A stretch of DNA of 64,000 bases from Takakia lepidozioides (taxonomy: Eukaryota > Streptophyta > Takakiopsida > Takakiales > Takakiaceae). The notes under the pieces are model-generated. The model was not told the origin of the DNA, did not search any database, and saw only the letters and a list, made by a program, of their open reading frames with translations. The stretch is from positions 75,310,756 through 75,374,755 of the forward strand of contig CM060731.1 in assembly GCA_030704615.1 (NCBI GenBank), written 5' to 3'. Positions 33,649 through 44,621 of this stretch are shown here, piece after piece. Within the stretch, counting starts at the first letter, position 1. The number at the start of each line of letters is the position of its first letter. Position numbers and translations under genes: made by a program.

Positions 33649-34032
33649 GCAGCCCTAAAAATGGAGGGCTCGGATGGGTTATGGGAATGGACGGTGGCGA
33701 TCCTACGCCGTCAGCGGACTGGATGGCAGGGGACTGGCCAGCGGACTGGCGGACAGACTAGCGGACTGGCAGACTGCTGGGCACCGGACTGGCCAGCACC
33801 GGACTGGCGGGCAGACTGGCGGACTGGCAGACTGGAGGGCAGCGGACTCATGGGCGGGGGACTGGCCGCGCGGCGGACGGGGGCGCGGGCACGGTTGTTG
33901 TAGCCGCGCCCGCGGCTGGGCGACCGCGCGCAACGGCGGGCGGGGTGCTGGGAAGCCGGGCGTCTGTGCGCGGGGCCCACCGGCCACATCGCACGTGCCC
34001 ATTGAAGACCCTATTATCTTAAAATGAGAGGC
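33649..34032 (-). repeat. MULE right terminal inverted repeat
   Basis: Reverse complement of 21519-21920, differing by small indels inside the GC-rich repeat part. It ends CTTAAAATGAGAGGC, followed by the 9-bp duplication CAATCTGTT. Confidence 0.85.
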
Positions 34033-34292
34033 CAATCTGTTTTGGGTTTGTTTACCTGCCACGTCAGCGGTCAACAGCCCTTTTCAGGCCCCAAAACGTA
34101 AATGAGAGATCTAAGATATTTTTTGTAAGTCGCAGATTTTGTTTTTTTTTTTTTTTTTCCATCATACTCGAGACAAATCCCTTGTCATTAAAGCTTCAGG
34201 AGTAGGCCCCATCAGATTCGATCTGCAAAAATTTGGTCGAACTGCAAATTCAAAGTGACCCGATTCAGGTCGCTTGGGAACTTAAGGGTTAA

Positions 34293-35590
34293 AGTCTCTT
34301 ATCAATATCCAATTTGTTATAACTTAAAATCTTTCCTAGCAAATAAAATAAGAAAAACAACTAGGAATGATGTAAGAACGTATGAACTTAATGCATGCGT
34401 GCAATGTGGGCTCTCCCGGGCCCCTTTGTCAAATCCTCCTCTTACCCAAAATTTGCTATTAATAAATACTTTAGAATATTTATTCCTTGATGGTTGGGTA
34501 GTGTAACTTGTGACCCATACCATGTCACCTTGTGTCCCATGTAACCTCTGTTGATACATTTTATACTTCGTCAAATTTCGAGAAAAAGTGGGAGTTGCAC
34601 CAAATGTAACGTGTGGAGTGACACTCCCTTCAGTGTCGCATAGATGTCACCTTGTTCCATGTCACTCTTGGGAGGGGGCGGGGAAGATTTGATATGTAGG
34701 AAACATGCACATTGACGTGTCAGAGAACACACCTGTGCATTAGGTTTTTACATTATTCATAGCGTTCTTCATAAAATAATCTCTTTTAGTCATAGAATCT
34801 CAATATTTTCGGATTTTAAATTTTCTTAAAATAATTGAATAGGTGGAAGTCATTATATATGTATACATATATTAATATTAAGTTGTTTGAAATATTTTAA
34901 TAGTATAATATGTATATATATATATACATGGAGAAAAAATGCAATATACAAACCTGGAAATAGAAAAAATTAAAGAAAAGGCCAACAAGATATAAAGTTA
35001 TAAATATGCTTTTTAAAAGCTAGCTTTGATATTATGGGAAAAAAAGGATGAGACTCCAGGAGTATTAAATCACATACGCTCTCGGGAAAAGCTTCAGTTC
35101 AGGCTTGATGAGGACCCCCTGGGCATATTCTAGGTTCTACTCTACTTTGCTTTGCAGAATTTCTCGCTTTTTTTTATTTTAGTCATCATCTAGTCTACAA
35201 TTTAGACTGTGTAAGTCTTCTCTATGGAACTTATCCCATAAAGCAAAGAGTGAAATGAGGTGACTGTACAAGAGTCAACAAGAACCTCTAAGTGGAGAAG
35301 TAAAACACCATAAAGAAAGCCACATGTAGAGACAACAAAGCAAAATCAAATCGATCTAGCATCACCTACTGCCTAGAGTAGATCAGACAACAAGAAAGAA
35401 GGTGGGTAAAAAAGAGCCAAAGATGAAAATTATAGTGTCCCACTTGCACCTATGCCAGGAACAACCAATTTGCATAAGCCACAATTAAGGTGATGTATCT
35501 ATGTGCCATCATATGCAATGCCTTAGCATTACAATGCCAAATATGTCATGGTATGATAGACGTTATGAATATATACATATATTTGATATA
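34293..35590. other. AT-rich intergenic stretch
   Basis: No gene recognised. A piece around 34610-34690 (ACACTCCCTTCAGT, ATGTCACTCTTGGGAGGG) resembles the reverse complement of about 60280-60340, so an old dispersed repeat is likely. Confidence 0.35.
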
Positions 35591-35593
35591 CAT

Positions 35594-35672
35594 TTTTTTT
35601 TTAAAAAAATTAAGAGGGGAAGTAGCCCTCAGTAAAACTTTATTGATAAGGGGAAAAAATGAAACCCCGTGG
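35594..35672 (-). mobile_element. Retroposon 3' tail, copy 3
   Basis: The minus strand reads GGGGTTTCATTTTTTCCCC, TTATCAATAAAGTTTTACTG, AGGGCTACTTCCCC, then an A/T-rich tail. Same family as the tails at 9.7, 19.8 and 52.6 kb. Confidence 0.45.
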
Positions 35673-37290
35673 GGCCATGAAGCAAACACCTTGGTACAAT
35701 GGACGCTATTTGCACGTATTTATTTTTCCAATATATATATTTTTCAAAATATTGGACCAGCTATAGTTGGTCATCCATAGTGTGTAGTCAAAGCATCATA
35801 AATATGTACGATTCAAAATACATGCCTAAAATTCATGATGACCCAACCTTGTATATACATATATACACAGATTAGGTTAGATGTTAATGACAGTTCATCT
35901 TGCATCTTCCATGTCCAATGGTGGTTGGTAATGATACATGCTTATTTTCATCCGGCTTAGAAGCCATGTTCGTCTTTAAACAACAATCATCATGTTTAAT
36001 GTGTCTAGAAAATGTTTAACCCCTAAACGTCTCTTTTTGGACTTTTGTTCAAAAAAGGTACATACCCTAACACAATTGGGTAAGTTGCAGGAAACAGTCA
36101 TCCAAGTGGATGAACTGTACAGCAAGAAAGTTAAGGTCATCATGCAGGTGGTCAAAAATTTGCAGCTGATTTCACCGTCTCAATCAAAAGATCATAGAAA
36201 ATGAAAATGGTGAATTTTTCAAATCCACCCAAAAATCCAGCTGCATATCAGGGTTGACCAACTGTTTGCTCTATGATTTAATTTTTTTTCCTGCCAAAGC
36301 ACCACCACAAAGTCATTGCCTACCATGTAGAAAACCTACTCTCCAAATTTGGAACCCAAATTCCATGTTTCTGGGTGGGTCCCTTTGTATGTGAAAAGTA
36401 GTGGGTACAAAACCCAAATTTCACCGGATGCATGCCAAAATGCAATGGGGGATTGAATTTCAAAGTGAAATGGAATTTACAACGGTCAATCTGTAGCATG
36501 GAAGCATTGAAAGCCACTTGAAAAAAACCTTGATGCAAATATAAAAAACTCCACCTAGGATGGAATATATAGTGAAATTCCAACTCAAGCTAAATTTCCA
36601 ACCACTGGGAAAAGAAGCCGCAGTGGCCCCCGCCACGTATGCTGGTCAACCCCCATGGAAGTAATCCCGGCACGACCCCTTGCATGCGGATTTTTGTATC
36701 CGACAGTGCATTTACTCAATGAAAGACCGCTACCATCTTAATTGACCAAAGAAGCAATCACAATTTATTATATCAAAGCTTTGCAATCAAGTGCAACTTG
36801 TAGTATAAAGAGGTTAGGACTAGTACCATGGTCTGGAACGGCGTGAGAAAGGACGTCATCTCGGGGATGCAATGGTTGGCAGCCATGGACGTTCGGGTGG
36901 CATGCCGTGATTGCTCTTTGAAGGGGGTGTTACCTGGTGATAAGCCTTTCAAGCTCAGAGGTACAAGAGCCCTACCCAATGTACTTTTGTTGTCTACTCT
37001 TTAAACGAAAAGATGCATACAAAAGACAGCTGACTAGCTGTTATTCGTAAGCATTCATGAGAATGGGAACAAAGATACTGAAATTGGGTGGGGGATGTTA
37101 AAGCGTGAGCCTGTGAGTCCATGAGCCTGACCACCGAGGAAGACAGACCTATAACTGCGGAAATAGGCCCTACATATGGAAGGACAACACAATTGAAATA
37201 GAGAATAGAACCCAAACTGCAACATTGAATAATGTAAAATTACAGGCGTTGAGACGATCCTAACCAAAAAAAATAAAAAATGTATATATA
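35673..37290. other. Intergenic stretch, no gene recognised
   Basis: A TTAA|CCCC string at 36016-36023 resembles the start of the TTAA-flanked elements, but no matching right end follows. Short frames at 35992-36204 (+) and 36320-36583 (-) have no known motif. Confidence 0.35.
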
Positions 37291-37294
37291 TAGT

Positions 37295-37985
37295 GGGGGG
37301 AAGGGGCTAGCCCTCCAAAATGGGCCATTGACGACCGCAATTCAAGACGGCTCCCGGCCCAAAATATTAATAATAATAGTAATAATTTTTTTTAACAGTT
37401 TTTGGGGTTGGATAGCCCTCCAAAAATGCGATCGTCGGGACAGCTCCCAGTCATACCCAAAACAAAAATTATTGTTTATTTATTTATTTATTTTTATTTG
37501 GTGGGTTGGATAGCCCTAAAAAAATGTGGTTGTTGACGATCGCAATTTATGACGGCTTCCAGCCACCACCACACAAAAAAAAAAAACAAACAAACAAAAA
37601 CAAACAAATTTTTTTCTATTTTCTTTTTGGTGGGTTGGATAATCCTCTAGTATTGCAGTAGTTGATGACCGCAATTCAAGACGGTTCTCACCTCCCAAAA
37701 ATCCTATATATATATATATATATCAAATATTTTGTTGCACTTCAAAAATATGGTTGTTGACAGCTGCAATTCAGGACGGCTCCCACCCACCAAAATAATA
37801 TATATGATGTGATAGCCCTCCGAAAATACGGTCGTTGATGACCGCAATTCAACCCATCAAAATTGTTTTTTTAAGAAAAAACCTTGTAACTTCTTGTGGG
37901 TGGGAACCCTCTGAATTGCTCATTTTCCGGATTGAATAGCTTTCCAAAATTACGGTCATTGACAACCACAACTTAGAACGTTTAT
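37295..37985. repeat. Degenerate tandem repeat with palindromic core
   Basis: About seven units share GATAGCCCTCCAAAAAT, then CGGTCGTTGACGACCGCAA and TTCAAGACGGCTCCCA, separated by AT-rich spacers of variable length. The CGGTCGTTGACGACCG core is an imperfect palindrome. Such palindromic units are typical of subterminal regions of DNA transposons, but no ends were found. Confidence 0.7.
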
Positions 37986-39092
37986 ATTTTTTATTTTTTA
38001 AATTTATTAAAATCCATGTTATTGGAACTTGGGAGAGCCGTTCTAACCGGACTTGCTATTATTTTCCATTTTATGATATATTGAAACAGTTTGAATTTCA
38101 CATTATTAATTCATGCAAACTAGAACTCCTCACAATTTGTATGGACGTAGCGTCGTTGAAAGTGGGTTAAGTCTTAACAGATATAACAAAGTTTTATTTG
38201 AATTTGCAGATATCTTTCTTAGTGCTCTGCTTGGACTATCTCCTGATAGTGATGTAGATCATGCCATGAGTTGGTTTCTGAAGCAGTCCCTGTCTGTAAG
38301 ATTCTTTGTAGGCATTCTCTATTAGAGAATGAAGAGTTAGAGAGACAATTGAGTGATTTGCTACTGAAAGGTTATAGCGAGTCTCCTTGGGGAGCATCGA
38401 TTTTGTTCAAGAAAAAGAAAGATAGGACTTTAAGATTATGTGTGGACTACAGCTGGCTAAATAAGCTAACTGTAAAGAACAAGTTTCCACTTCATACGAT
38501 AAAATGATTTATTTAATTATTTGCATGGTGCGCAAGTTTTTCTAAAGATAGACATGCAAAGTGGAGACCATCAAATCTGTGTCAAAGATCCGGACACATT
38601 CAAGACGGCTTTCAGAACTAGATTTGGCTATTATGAATTTACAATGATGCCTTTTGGGCTCACAAATGCACCGGCCACTTATGTGTTTGATGAATACCTT
38701 GTTCTAGAAAATAACTGGGGAAATTCGTGTTGGTCTTCATAGATGATATCTTGATCTATTCAAGGACATTTTGAGAAGTGTTCTAGAAATCTTAAGAGAT
38801 AATATACTCTATGCTAAGAAAAGCAAGTGCAAGTTTCTTGTTTCCCAAATTGAATATTTGTTTTACATATTGTCGAAAGATGACATTTTAGTTGATCCCC
38901 AGAAAACAAATATTGTGGCTGAATGGCCAATTCTGAAGCATAGAACAAATGTGAGAGCCGCGTTCTTGCAAGGACTAGAGAACTTTTATAGAAGATTTAT
39001 AAAAATATTTTCCAAGATTGCAGCCCCTCTCACTAGCATGCCGAAAGGCTTAGGAGCAATCACATGGAATGTGAAAGCTTTGAAAAGCTTAA

Positions 39093-39922
39093 CCCTTAAA
39101 CGACCACGCGACCTGAATCGGGTCGCGTGGTTTTAGAAATTAACGTCGTAATTGATGTGGATGAAGTTAGATGAACATGCATTCTGAATGAAAAAATTTA
39201 AGCGCCCTTGTCTTGTACCTGCTCCAACAAATGCCACAGGAAAACCATAAATATCCTGCACGGTACGATTTTTTAAGTGTCAGGGGGTACCAGATTTGGG
39301 TGATGTCTAAGCACGTTGACCACTTACGTAGCAGCCTAGGGGGTGTCCACGCACCTTGGCAGGCTGGAAGGTGTTTAAAAAAATATCCCATCCAACCTAG
39401 AAATTTGCTCTTTATCATATTGATTTTTATAGTGTACTTTATATTGGGGCAAAGCATAGACTGACCGTAAGAATTTGGATTCCAAGAAAAAATTCTAGAC
39501 ATTTTTAGGAGCCTTGGTTCACTACAGCAAATTGGGGAAATTTACCCCCCAAAATTCACATACAAAGCAGCCCATTGATTTTTTTGGAATTTGGGTCTCA
39601 CTTTTTGAGGGGGCACTTGGTATGTGCCACATATGGTGGACATTCTCGAGGGAACATTCAACCCGATACAACAAATGTCTGGTCAAACCAAAGTTACCCC
39701 TTCTTTTGGAGAGTGAATTTGTAAAATTCATGTTTGCTATAATCTGCAAATTACAATAGTCAAATGGGCTGAAACTTTATGAGTAGATGGATGTGGTAGT
39801 TACATAGGGATTTATAAGGTTCAAATCCGTGGATGATTGAAGGTAAGGAGTTACACCCTCATCCATGAGGGTGTGTACCATTTTGGGGGTGGCCCACCAA
39901 AACTTAGCTAGTAGGTTAAGGG
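39093..39922. mobile_element. 830-bp piggyBac-like non-autonomous element
   Basis: Flanked by TTAA at 39089-39092 and 39923-39926. The ends are CCCTTAAACGACC and GTTAAGGG. Deleting it with one TTAA joins FEK-L to KDVSTRALVL, which restores the gypsy RT-RNase H connection, so the insertion point is exact. The string GCGACCTGAATCGGGTC near its left end also occurs near the right end of the larger TTAA element (34288 side). No coding capacity. Confidence 0.7.
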
Positions 39923-39995
39923 TTAAAGACGTGTCAACACGTGCTCTTGTCTTGAAATTGTTGGATTATAAGATATGTGGCCTAGTACTTTGCAC

Positions 39996-41072
39996 CCTCG
40001 TTATCAGCGTCACTTTAGGTTGTGTCAAACCTGACGTTGACGCGACCAACGTCACGTTAGGTTTACGTTTTTGTTAGTAAAAATAAAAGTAAAGTAAAAA
40101 TATGTCACTTCAACAGCCATGTCGCAAATATTGTGATAGTGGCAGGTAAATATTGAAAAATAAAATAAAATAAATGCAACCGCCGGTCGCATATTTATGG
40201 CGGTCGAATGTAATTACTACATACGGAAAAAATAGGTGCGACCACTGGAAATGGATGGTCGCACATATTTAAAATTTTATATATGTGCGACCGCCAATAT
40301 TAGTGGTCGCATGTGATTAAAAAATGAAAGAAATACATGCGACCGCCACTTGCGCATCACCACGCCTTTCGTGTTTAAGGAAAAAAAAAACTACATGCAA
40401 CCGAAAATACAAGCAACCGCCAAAATTCGGCGGTCGTATGTATTTCATAAAAATCAAATAGAAGTGACTGCAGATTTTCGGTGGTTTATTTTTATTTTTA
40501 TTTTTATTTAATAGTTTGACGGTGGTCGCTTATATTTTATTTCAAAAAAAAAAAAAAAACGACCGCCACTTGTATTTAAGAAAAAAGTGCCCGCCGAATT
40601 TCGACGGTCGTTTATTTATTTTTAAACAAAAAAATAAGCGACCACAAATATGCGGCGGTCATTCATATTTAAATAAATAAATAAATACATGCGCCCGCCG
40701 ACAGTTGCATGTATTTAAAAAAAAACAGGCGGTTGCCGAATTTCGGTGGTCGCTTAGATTTAAAATACAAAACAAATATAGGTGACAACCAAATTTTGGC
40801 GGTTGCTTATATTTGTTTTAAACATAAATACGAAAATTGGATATTAAAATTTTGAAACTAATCCACGCGATCCCCCAAAGTTGGTGGTCGTTGATATTTT
40901 GAAATAATACTTATTGACAATATAAAATATACACATGTCCACGTGTTGTGTAGACCATGGCTGCCACGTCATAAAGAAGAGTAAAAATAAATAATAAAAG
41001 TAAAAATAAAAAATTACAATGAGCAACGTCCGTTTTCGACGTGACCATGTCACGTCCAGATCCATAACTAGG
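39996..41072. mobile_element. 1,077-bp non-autonomous DNA element with 8-bp target duplication
   Basis: The direct repeat CTTTGCAC flanks it (39988-39995 and 41073-41080). The terminal inverted repeats are short and imperfect, CCTCGTTAT against CCTAGTTAT. Deleting it with one duplication gives an unbroken RNase H reading, LVLCTDANYLPIGAM, so its limits are well supported. An 8-bp duplication suits hAT or MULE groups; the termini do not settle which. The interior is an array of GCGACCGCC/GGCGGTCGC palindromes. No transposase. Confidence 0.7.
40175..40895. repeat. Array of GCGACCGCC...GGCGGTCGC palindromes
   Basis: At least ten degenerate palindromic units of the form GCGACCGCCRAAWTTYGGCGG are separated by A/T-rich spacers such as ATGTATTTAAAAA. 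They lie inside the 1,077-bp element. Each unit can fold into a hairpin, and units vary in completeness. Confidence 0.75.
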
Positions 41073-41359
41073 CTTTGCACTGATGCAAATTATTTGCCCA
41101 TAGGAGCTATGTCAGTGCAAGAAAGACATGTGATAGTTTATGAGTTTAGAATATTGAGCCCAACAGAGCTGAACTACCCAGTACATGAAAAAGAACTGTT
41201 GGCTATCATTCATGCTTTGAAGGTTTGATAACATTGCCTATTGGAAAGGGAATTCAAGATTAAAACAGACCATGAAAGTTTAAACTATTTAGCCACATAA
41301 CCCAACTTCAGTTATAGGCAACGTCGTTGCGTAAGTTGGCCTTACCATTGATCGCAGGT

Positions 41360-42050
41360 TGTTTGAAAAGGCTATTTTATACGCCTATTGTAGAACTGTA
41401 TGTAGGTCATATTTTATCATTATAAGTGGGGCACGTGAGAGCCTATGTTTGCAGCTTAATCCTAGACTTATGCTGCATTCTGTCATGCATGAATGTGGCA
41501 TGTACGCGTGGTGTTCTTGCATTATAGCTACCACCATTGGTGTCGAGGCCTCATAAGGCCAGTGCAAGGTTATATAGCCCATAGTGTTTCATTGCCATTT
41601 GCTGGAAACATTTGCATGTAGGGAATTGGGGTTTTGATTTAACACCAATTTGGTATGTTATCATGAGGGTGAAGAAAAATTTGGCCAAAGCCCATCTCTG
41701 CACGAGATATAGGAAAACTCTATCAGCAAGCCACAGCCATCAGAAAAGATTGTAAGTACTTACTTGATTGTAATTCCCATAATCTTGCAAAGGTTTTCTT
41801 GTTCAGGCCAGTTTTGTTGGAACTACAACTGACTCATCTTTTTATGGAAGAAATACTTGATCTTCAATCTCAAACTCTCTAAGAGATCTTTTCTGATCAG
41901 TATAGGTCTTTGTTCTTTAATCCTCAGTCATTCTCATGTTATCTCTTATCAAGAACAATTTTATCAAATTTTGTTCTTGTTGCATCATTTCTATCATATG
42001 GTTGACGCTCTCAACCCAAGTATCAGAAACATGTCATGATGCAGGTGTCA
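41360..42050. other. Unassigned stretch between two gypsy relics
   Basis: The left part does not continue the plus-strand RNase H. The right part (about 41640-42050) may be the decayed integrase C-terminal side of the minus-strand relic, but no clear motif remains. Confidence 0.3.
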
Positions 42051-42054
42051 AACA

Positions 42055-42960
42055 GTTCTCCCCTAGACAGCTTTGAATGGGCTTACCCCAACTGTTGTAT
42101 GCACATTCTGATCGAAGGCAAATTCAACCAGATATAGATATTGTTCTCAAGAACTTTGTCTTTGGCCCACATACATTCTGAGCATATCCTGCAAAGCTTT
42201 ATTTGTTCTTTTCTGTCTGAGCGTCTGATTCAAGATGGTAAGCATTGCTAAAACACAGTTTTGTATTCAAAGTTTTGAACAATATAGTCCAAAACCCTCC
42301 GGTGAACTTTATATCTCTATCAGATATGATCTCTCTTGGCAACCCATACAGTCTAAATATCTCTTTCACAAAGAAATTAGCTGTATCAACAGCAGTAGCA
42401 GTCATCTTTGTGGGTATGAAACTTGACAAAGGAAACACCTTTCAACATAATCTCGTATGGTCTTCTTCATATCATGCCAGAAAAATCGTTTCATGACTGC
42501 AAGAGATATGTCTTCTGAAAGCCAGGATGGCCTACAATGGGTATGTTGTGACAATCATACAAGATTGATTTAGTCTAAAATCTGCAACTTGAGGAATGCA
42601 GAAATTTCCTTTGTAGTACAGTAATCCATCATTTATCAGAACAAGATATTTATCAATCTTATCAGAGTTTTAATCCCATGAGATAGGCTTTCAAAAGATC
42701 CAGCAAAAATATGCATCTTCAGCATATTGACCGCTTATCTCATCAACTACATTACTTCTTATCACTGAGACAACATTTGCCCATTTCCTTTTGGACAATA
42801 TATCCACCACCACATTTTCTTTTCCCTTCACATAGCGCAAATATTCAAAGAAGAATTGCTGACTAGAGAGGAATTGATGATAGGACCACTTTGTTAACAT
42901 CCACATCATTATCACAAACAATGTAACATGCAAATTGTCTTATACTGTGGAGACATGTAT
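42055..42960 (-). pseudogene. Ty3/gypsy RNase H end and integrase relic
   Basis: From right to left on the minus strand. The RNase H to integrase linker reads LRYVKGKENVVVDILSKR and NVVDEISG (42860-42715). LLYYKGNFCIPQVADFRLN follows, then, with frameshifts, an H2C2 zinc finger (H-N-P..GHPGF, then RDYVERCFLC). Next comes part of the core: TATAVDTANFFVKEIFRLYG and LPREIISDRDIKFTGGFW with the second catalytic Asp, then NAYHLESDAQTEK with the catalytic Glu (42380-42205). The segment with the first catalytic Asp is deleted between RCFLCQ and the core. It is in opposite orientation to the RT relic at 38-41 kb. Confidence 0.75.
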
Positions 42961-43821
42961 GCACACCCTTTACCTTAATTATTGAACCTGATATATCTTT
43001 TGCCACACAATGAAGACACCTCATGCAAATTAATCACAAAAGAGCAATATACATGTCCATTGGAATTGGTGCTCGGACTTCAAACTTGTTTGCAATATGC
43101 TACTAGGTCCAATTGCCCCAAGCTATACACACCAATCAACGTGCTAAACAAGAAAGTTAGTTGGACCACATAATACACAAATTAAGATGTTACTTTTGTC
43201 CTAACAGTCAAATTAATATGTGGAGCATATAGTCGAGGCACTTCCATTCACAAAGTAACTTATTTAGTGAATGTATGAATTACATGCAGGCCAAAGTGAC
43301 CACAGTATCATAAACATGTCCAAAACTTGGAACCTTTGACTTCAAAGTATAATCCAAGGCAGTGGCAGCATGTGCTCCAACCTGAACCCACCTAACAGCA
43401 CCTTCATGATCCCGATCGACCCCCAGATAAATCCCTCATAAACACGATCAAAGGCACATACCTCATAATAGGGGCTGCACGGTGGTTGAGAGGTACTCGG
43501 GGATGTTTGGCGCCCTTGTAACCCCTTCCAAATATGGCCACAACTTTGATGTTAGGAAGTCATCATCCGCCCCTGCTGCTTGCATTCTCTATGGCTAAGG
43601 AAATATGCCACTGCCTCTTGGGTTGTTTCACCCCTTGCGTGGGCTATCATCAACAAATAATATGTTTTTGTGTGACCATTGTGGCATCGATTGCCAAACA
43701 ATAGACAAATTCTTAAAATAAACAGGTTTGACAACAGAGCTAATATCTGGCTTAGTTGCACAAAATGATCCATCCCAAGCAAAATAGAACACTTGGATAA
43801 AAAATCAATGCAACGAGGCCG
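42961..43821. other. Non-coding stretch
   Basis: No gene recognised. A minus-strand frame (43917-43552, 121 codons) continues from the dispersed repeat but has no known motif. Confidence 0.3.
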
Positions 43822-44590
43822 CATATCCACAATCTTGTTCCCACAAACCTCCCCCATGAGACCATATGGAAAATCCCTATTACTGGCAGCAATGCACCTA
43901 CTCACAGAGCAATCCATTTAGATAAAAAATTAGTAAGTGCTTATCACCTCGGACCTCCGGCAAAATATCACTCACCGTCAGTGGATTAGCGGGTATCGAA
44001 GGGAGGACAATTTCCCTCCCTTGCCCCTCCCCAGCCCAACTGACAAGGGAGTGGTCAGAGAGAAGAGAGAAGACTAGTCCGGCTGAAACCGGTGTAATTA
44101 AGAGCCACTTTGCCTCGCGGCTACTGCCCCTTTTGGGGGTGGGCCCTATAATGGGAGTGGTCACAGTTAAGTCAATGTTAGGCGCATCAGCAGGGTCACT
44201 CTCATTCAAGGTCCCCTCAGTGACTACAACGATGATCCGTCGGTGGAGGTTCAGGGACGTTACGATGGGGAGCGCATGACCCCTCCATATTCAGCTTGCA
44301 TGTTGACGGTGGAGCCACACAAGAATTGTTTGCTGCTGATGTATTGCCTGCACATGAGACAGACAATGATTATTTGTCAAACTTCTCTGCTATTGCTTTC
44401 TGGTAGTCCATTATCTGCTTCATAAAACCTCTTACCTCACATATGTCATTCCCATGTGGCATTCTGCTGTTGCCCCATCTCTTCCACTCACCGGACTACT
44501 GCTGTATATCCAAAACTCCCTTCTTGCCATACAGAGGAACATGATAAATGTCACTGTGCATGTTAACACCATGAATGGAAAAAAGACAGG
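43822..44590. repeat. Dispersed repeat, copy 2 (matches 548-1331)
   Basis: Same orientation as copy 1. The minus strand keeps an open frame from 44209 to 43898 with LTVTTPIIGPTPK and VSAGLVFSLLSDHSLVSWAG. A GGTGAGTGA string at the minus strand's 43975 area could be a splice donor. No family recognised. The right end abuts a gypsy chromodomain relic. Confidence 0.7.
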
Positions 44591-44621
44591 CCGGAACGAG
44601 CGAATATCAGCTTTCCCCAAG

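Larger units (their letters stand above)
21519..34032. mobile_element. 12.5-kb MULE (Mutator-like element) carrying transposase and ULP-like genes
   Basis: The element is bounded by the perfect 9-bp direct repeat CAATCTGTT at 21510-21518 and 34033-34041. Terminal inverted repeats start GCCTCTCATTTTAAGATAAT at both ends and extend about 0.4 kb. It holds a MULE transposase (+, ends 25461) and a long minus-strand gene ending in a Ulp1/C48 domain (26235). They are convergent, as mudrA and mudrB are in maize MuDR. A 9-bp duplication and long TIRs are standard MULE traits. Both genes are damaged, so this copy is probably not self-mobile. Confidence 0.85.
20947..34288. mobile_element. piggyBac-like non-autonomous element, split by the MULE
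   Basis: The ends are TTAA|CCCTTAAGTTCCCAAG (20943-20962) and its exact reverse complement CTTGGGAACTTAAGGG|TTAA (34273-34292). A TTAA target duplication with CCC...GGG termini is the piggyBac signature. Taking out the MULE and one 9-bp duplication leaves about 819 bp, close to the 830-bp element at 39093-39922. Next to the terminus both share GCGACCTGAATCGGGTC (reverse strand here). No coding capacity of its own is seen in the two arms (20947-21518, 34033-34288). Confidence 0.7.
38160..41350 (+). pseudogene. Ty3/gypsy RT-RNase H relic interrupted by two DNA transposons
   Basis: Blocks on + in order. A pre-RT linker (about 38240-38330) precedes [20 protein letters not shown] and [20 protein letters not shown] (38334-38505). 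Then [14 protein letters not shown] and [18 protein letters not shown] (38521-38700) lead to a frameshifted [10 protein letters not shown] (38739-38768, the YxDD-type active site as IDD). KKSKCKFLVSQIEYLFYILS and ENFYRRFIKIFSKIAAPL run to about 39088. The reading continues at 39923 (LKDVSTRALVLKLLDY) up to 39995, and again from 41073: CTDANYLPIGAM, LNYPVHEKELLAIIHALK, the RNase H part. The two gaps are the elements at 39093-39922 and 39996-41072. Confidence 0.8.

Noticed and set aside
20930-34305. Longer (8-10 bp) target duplication for the outer element
   Set aside because: Flanks beyond TTAA do not match each other, which fits a TTAA-only duplication.
36016-36023. TTAA|CCCC as a third piggyBac-like end
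   Set aside because: No matching GGG|TTAA end or shared subterminal sequence was found downstream.
39819-39829. Box B-like GGTTCAAATCC
   Set aside because: No box A or stem partner upstream; it lies inside the TTAA-flanked element.
40175-40895. CACTA subterminal repeats
   Set aside because: The palindromes look similar to CACTA ends, but the element has an 8-bp duplication and no CACTA termini.
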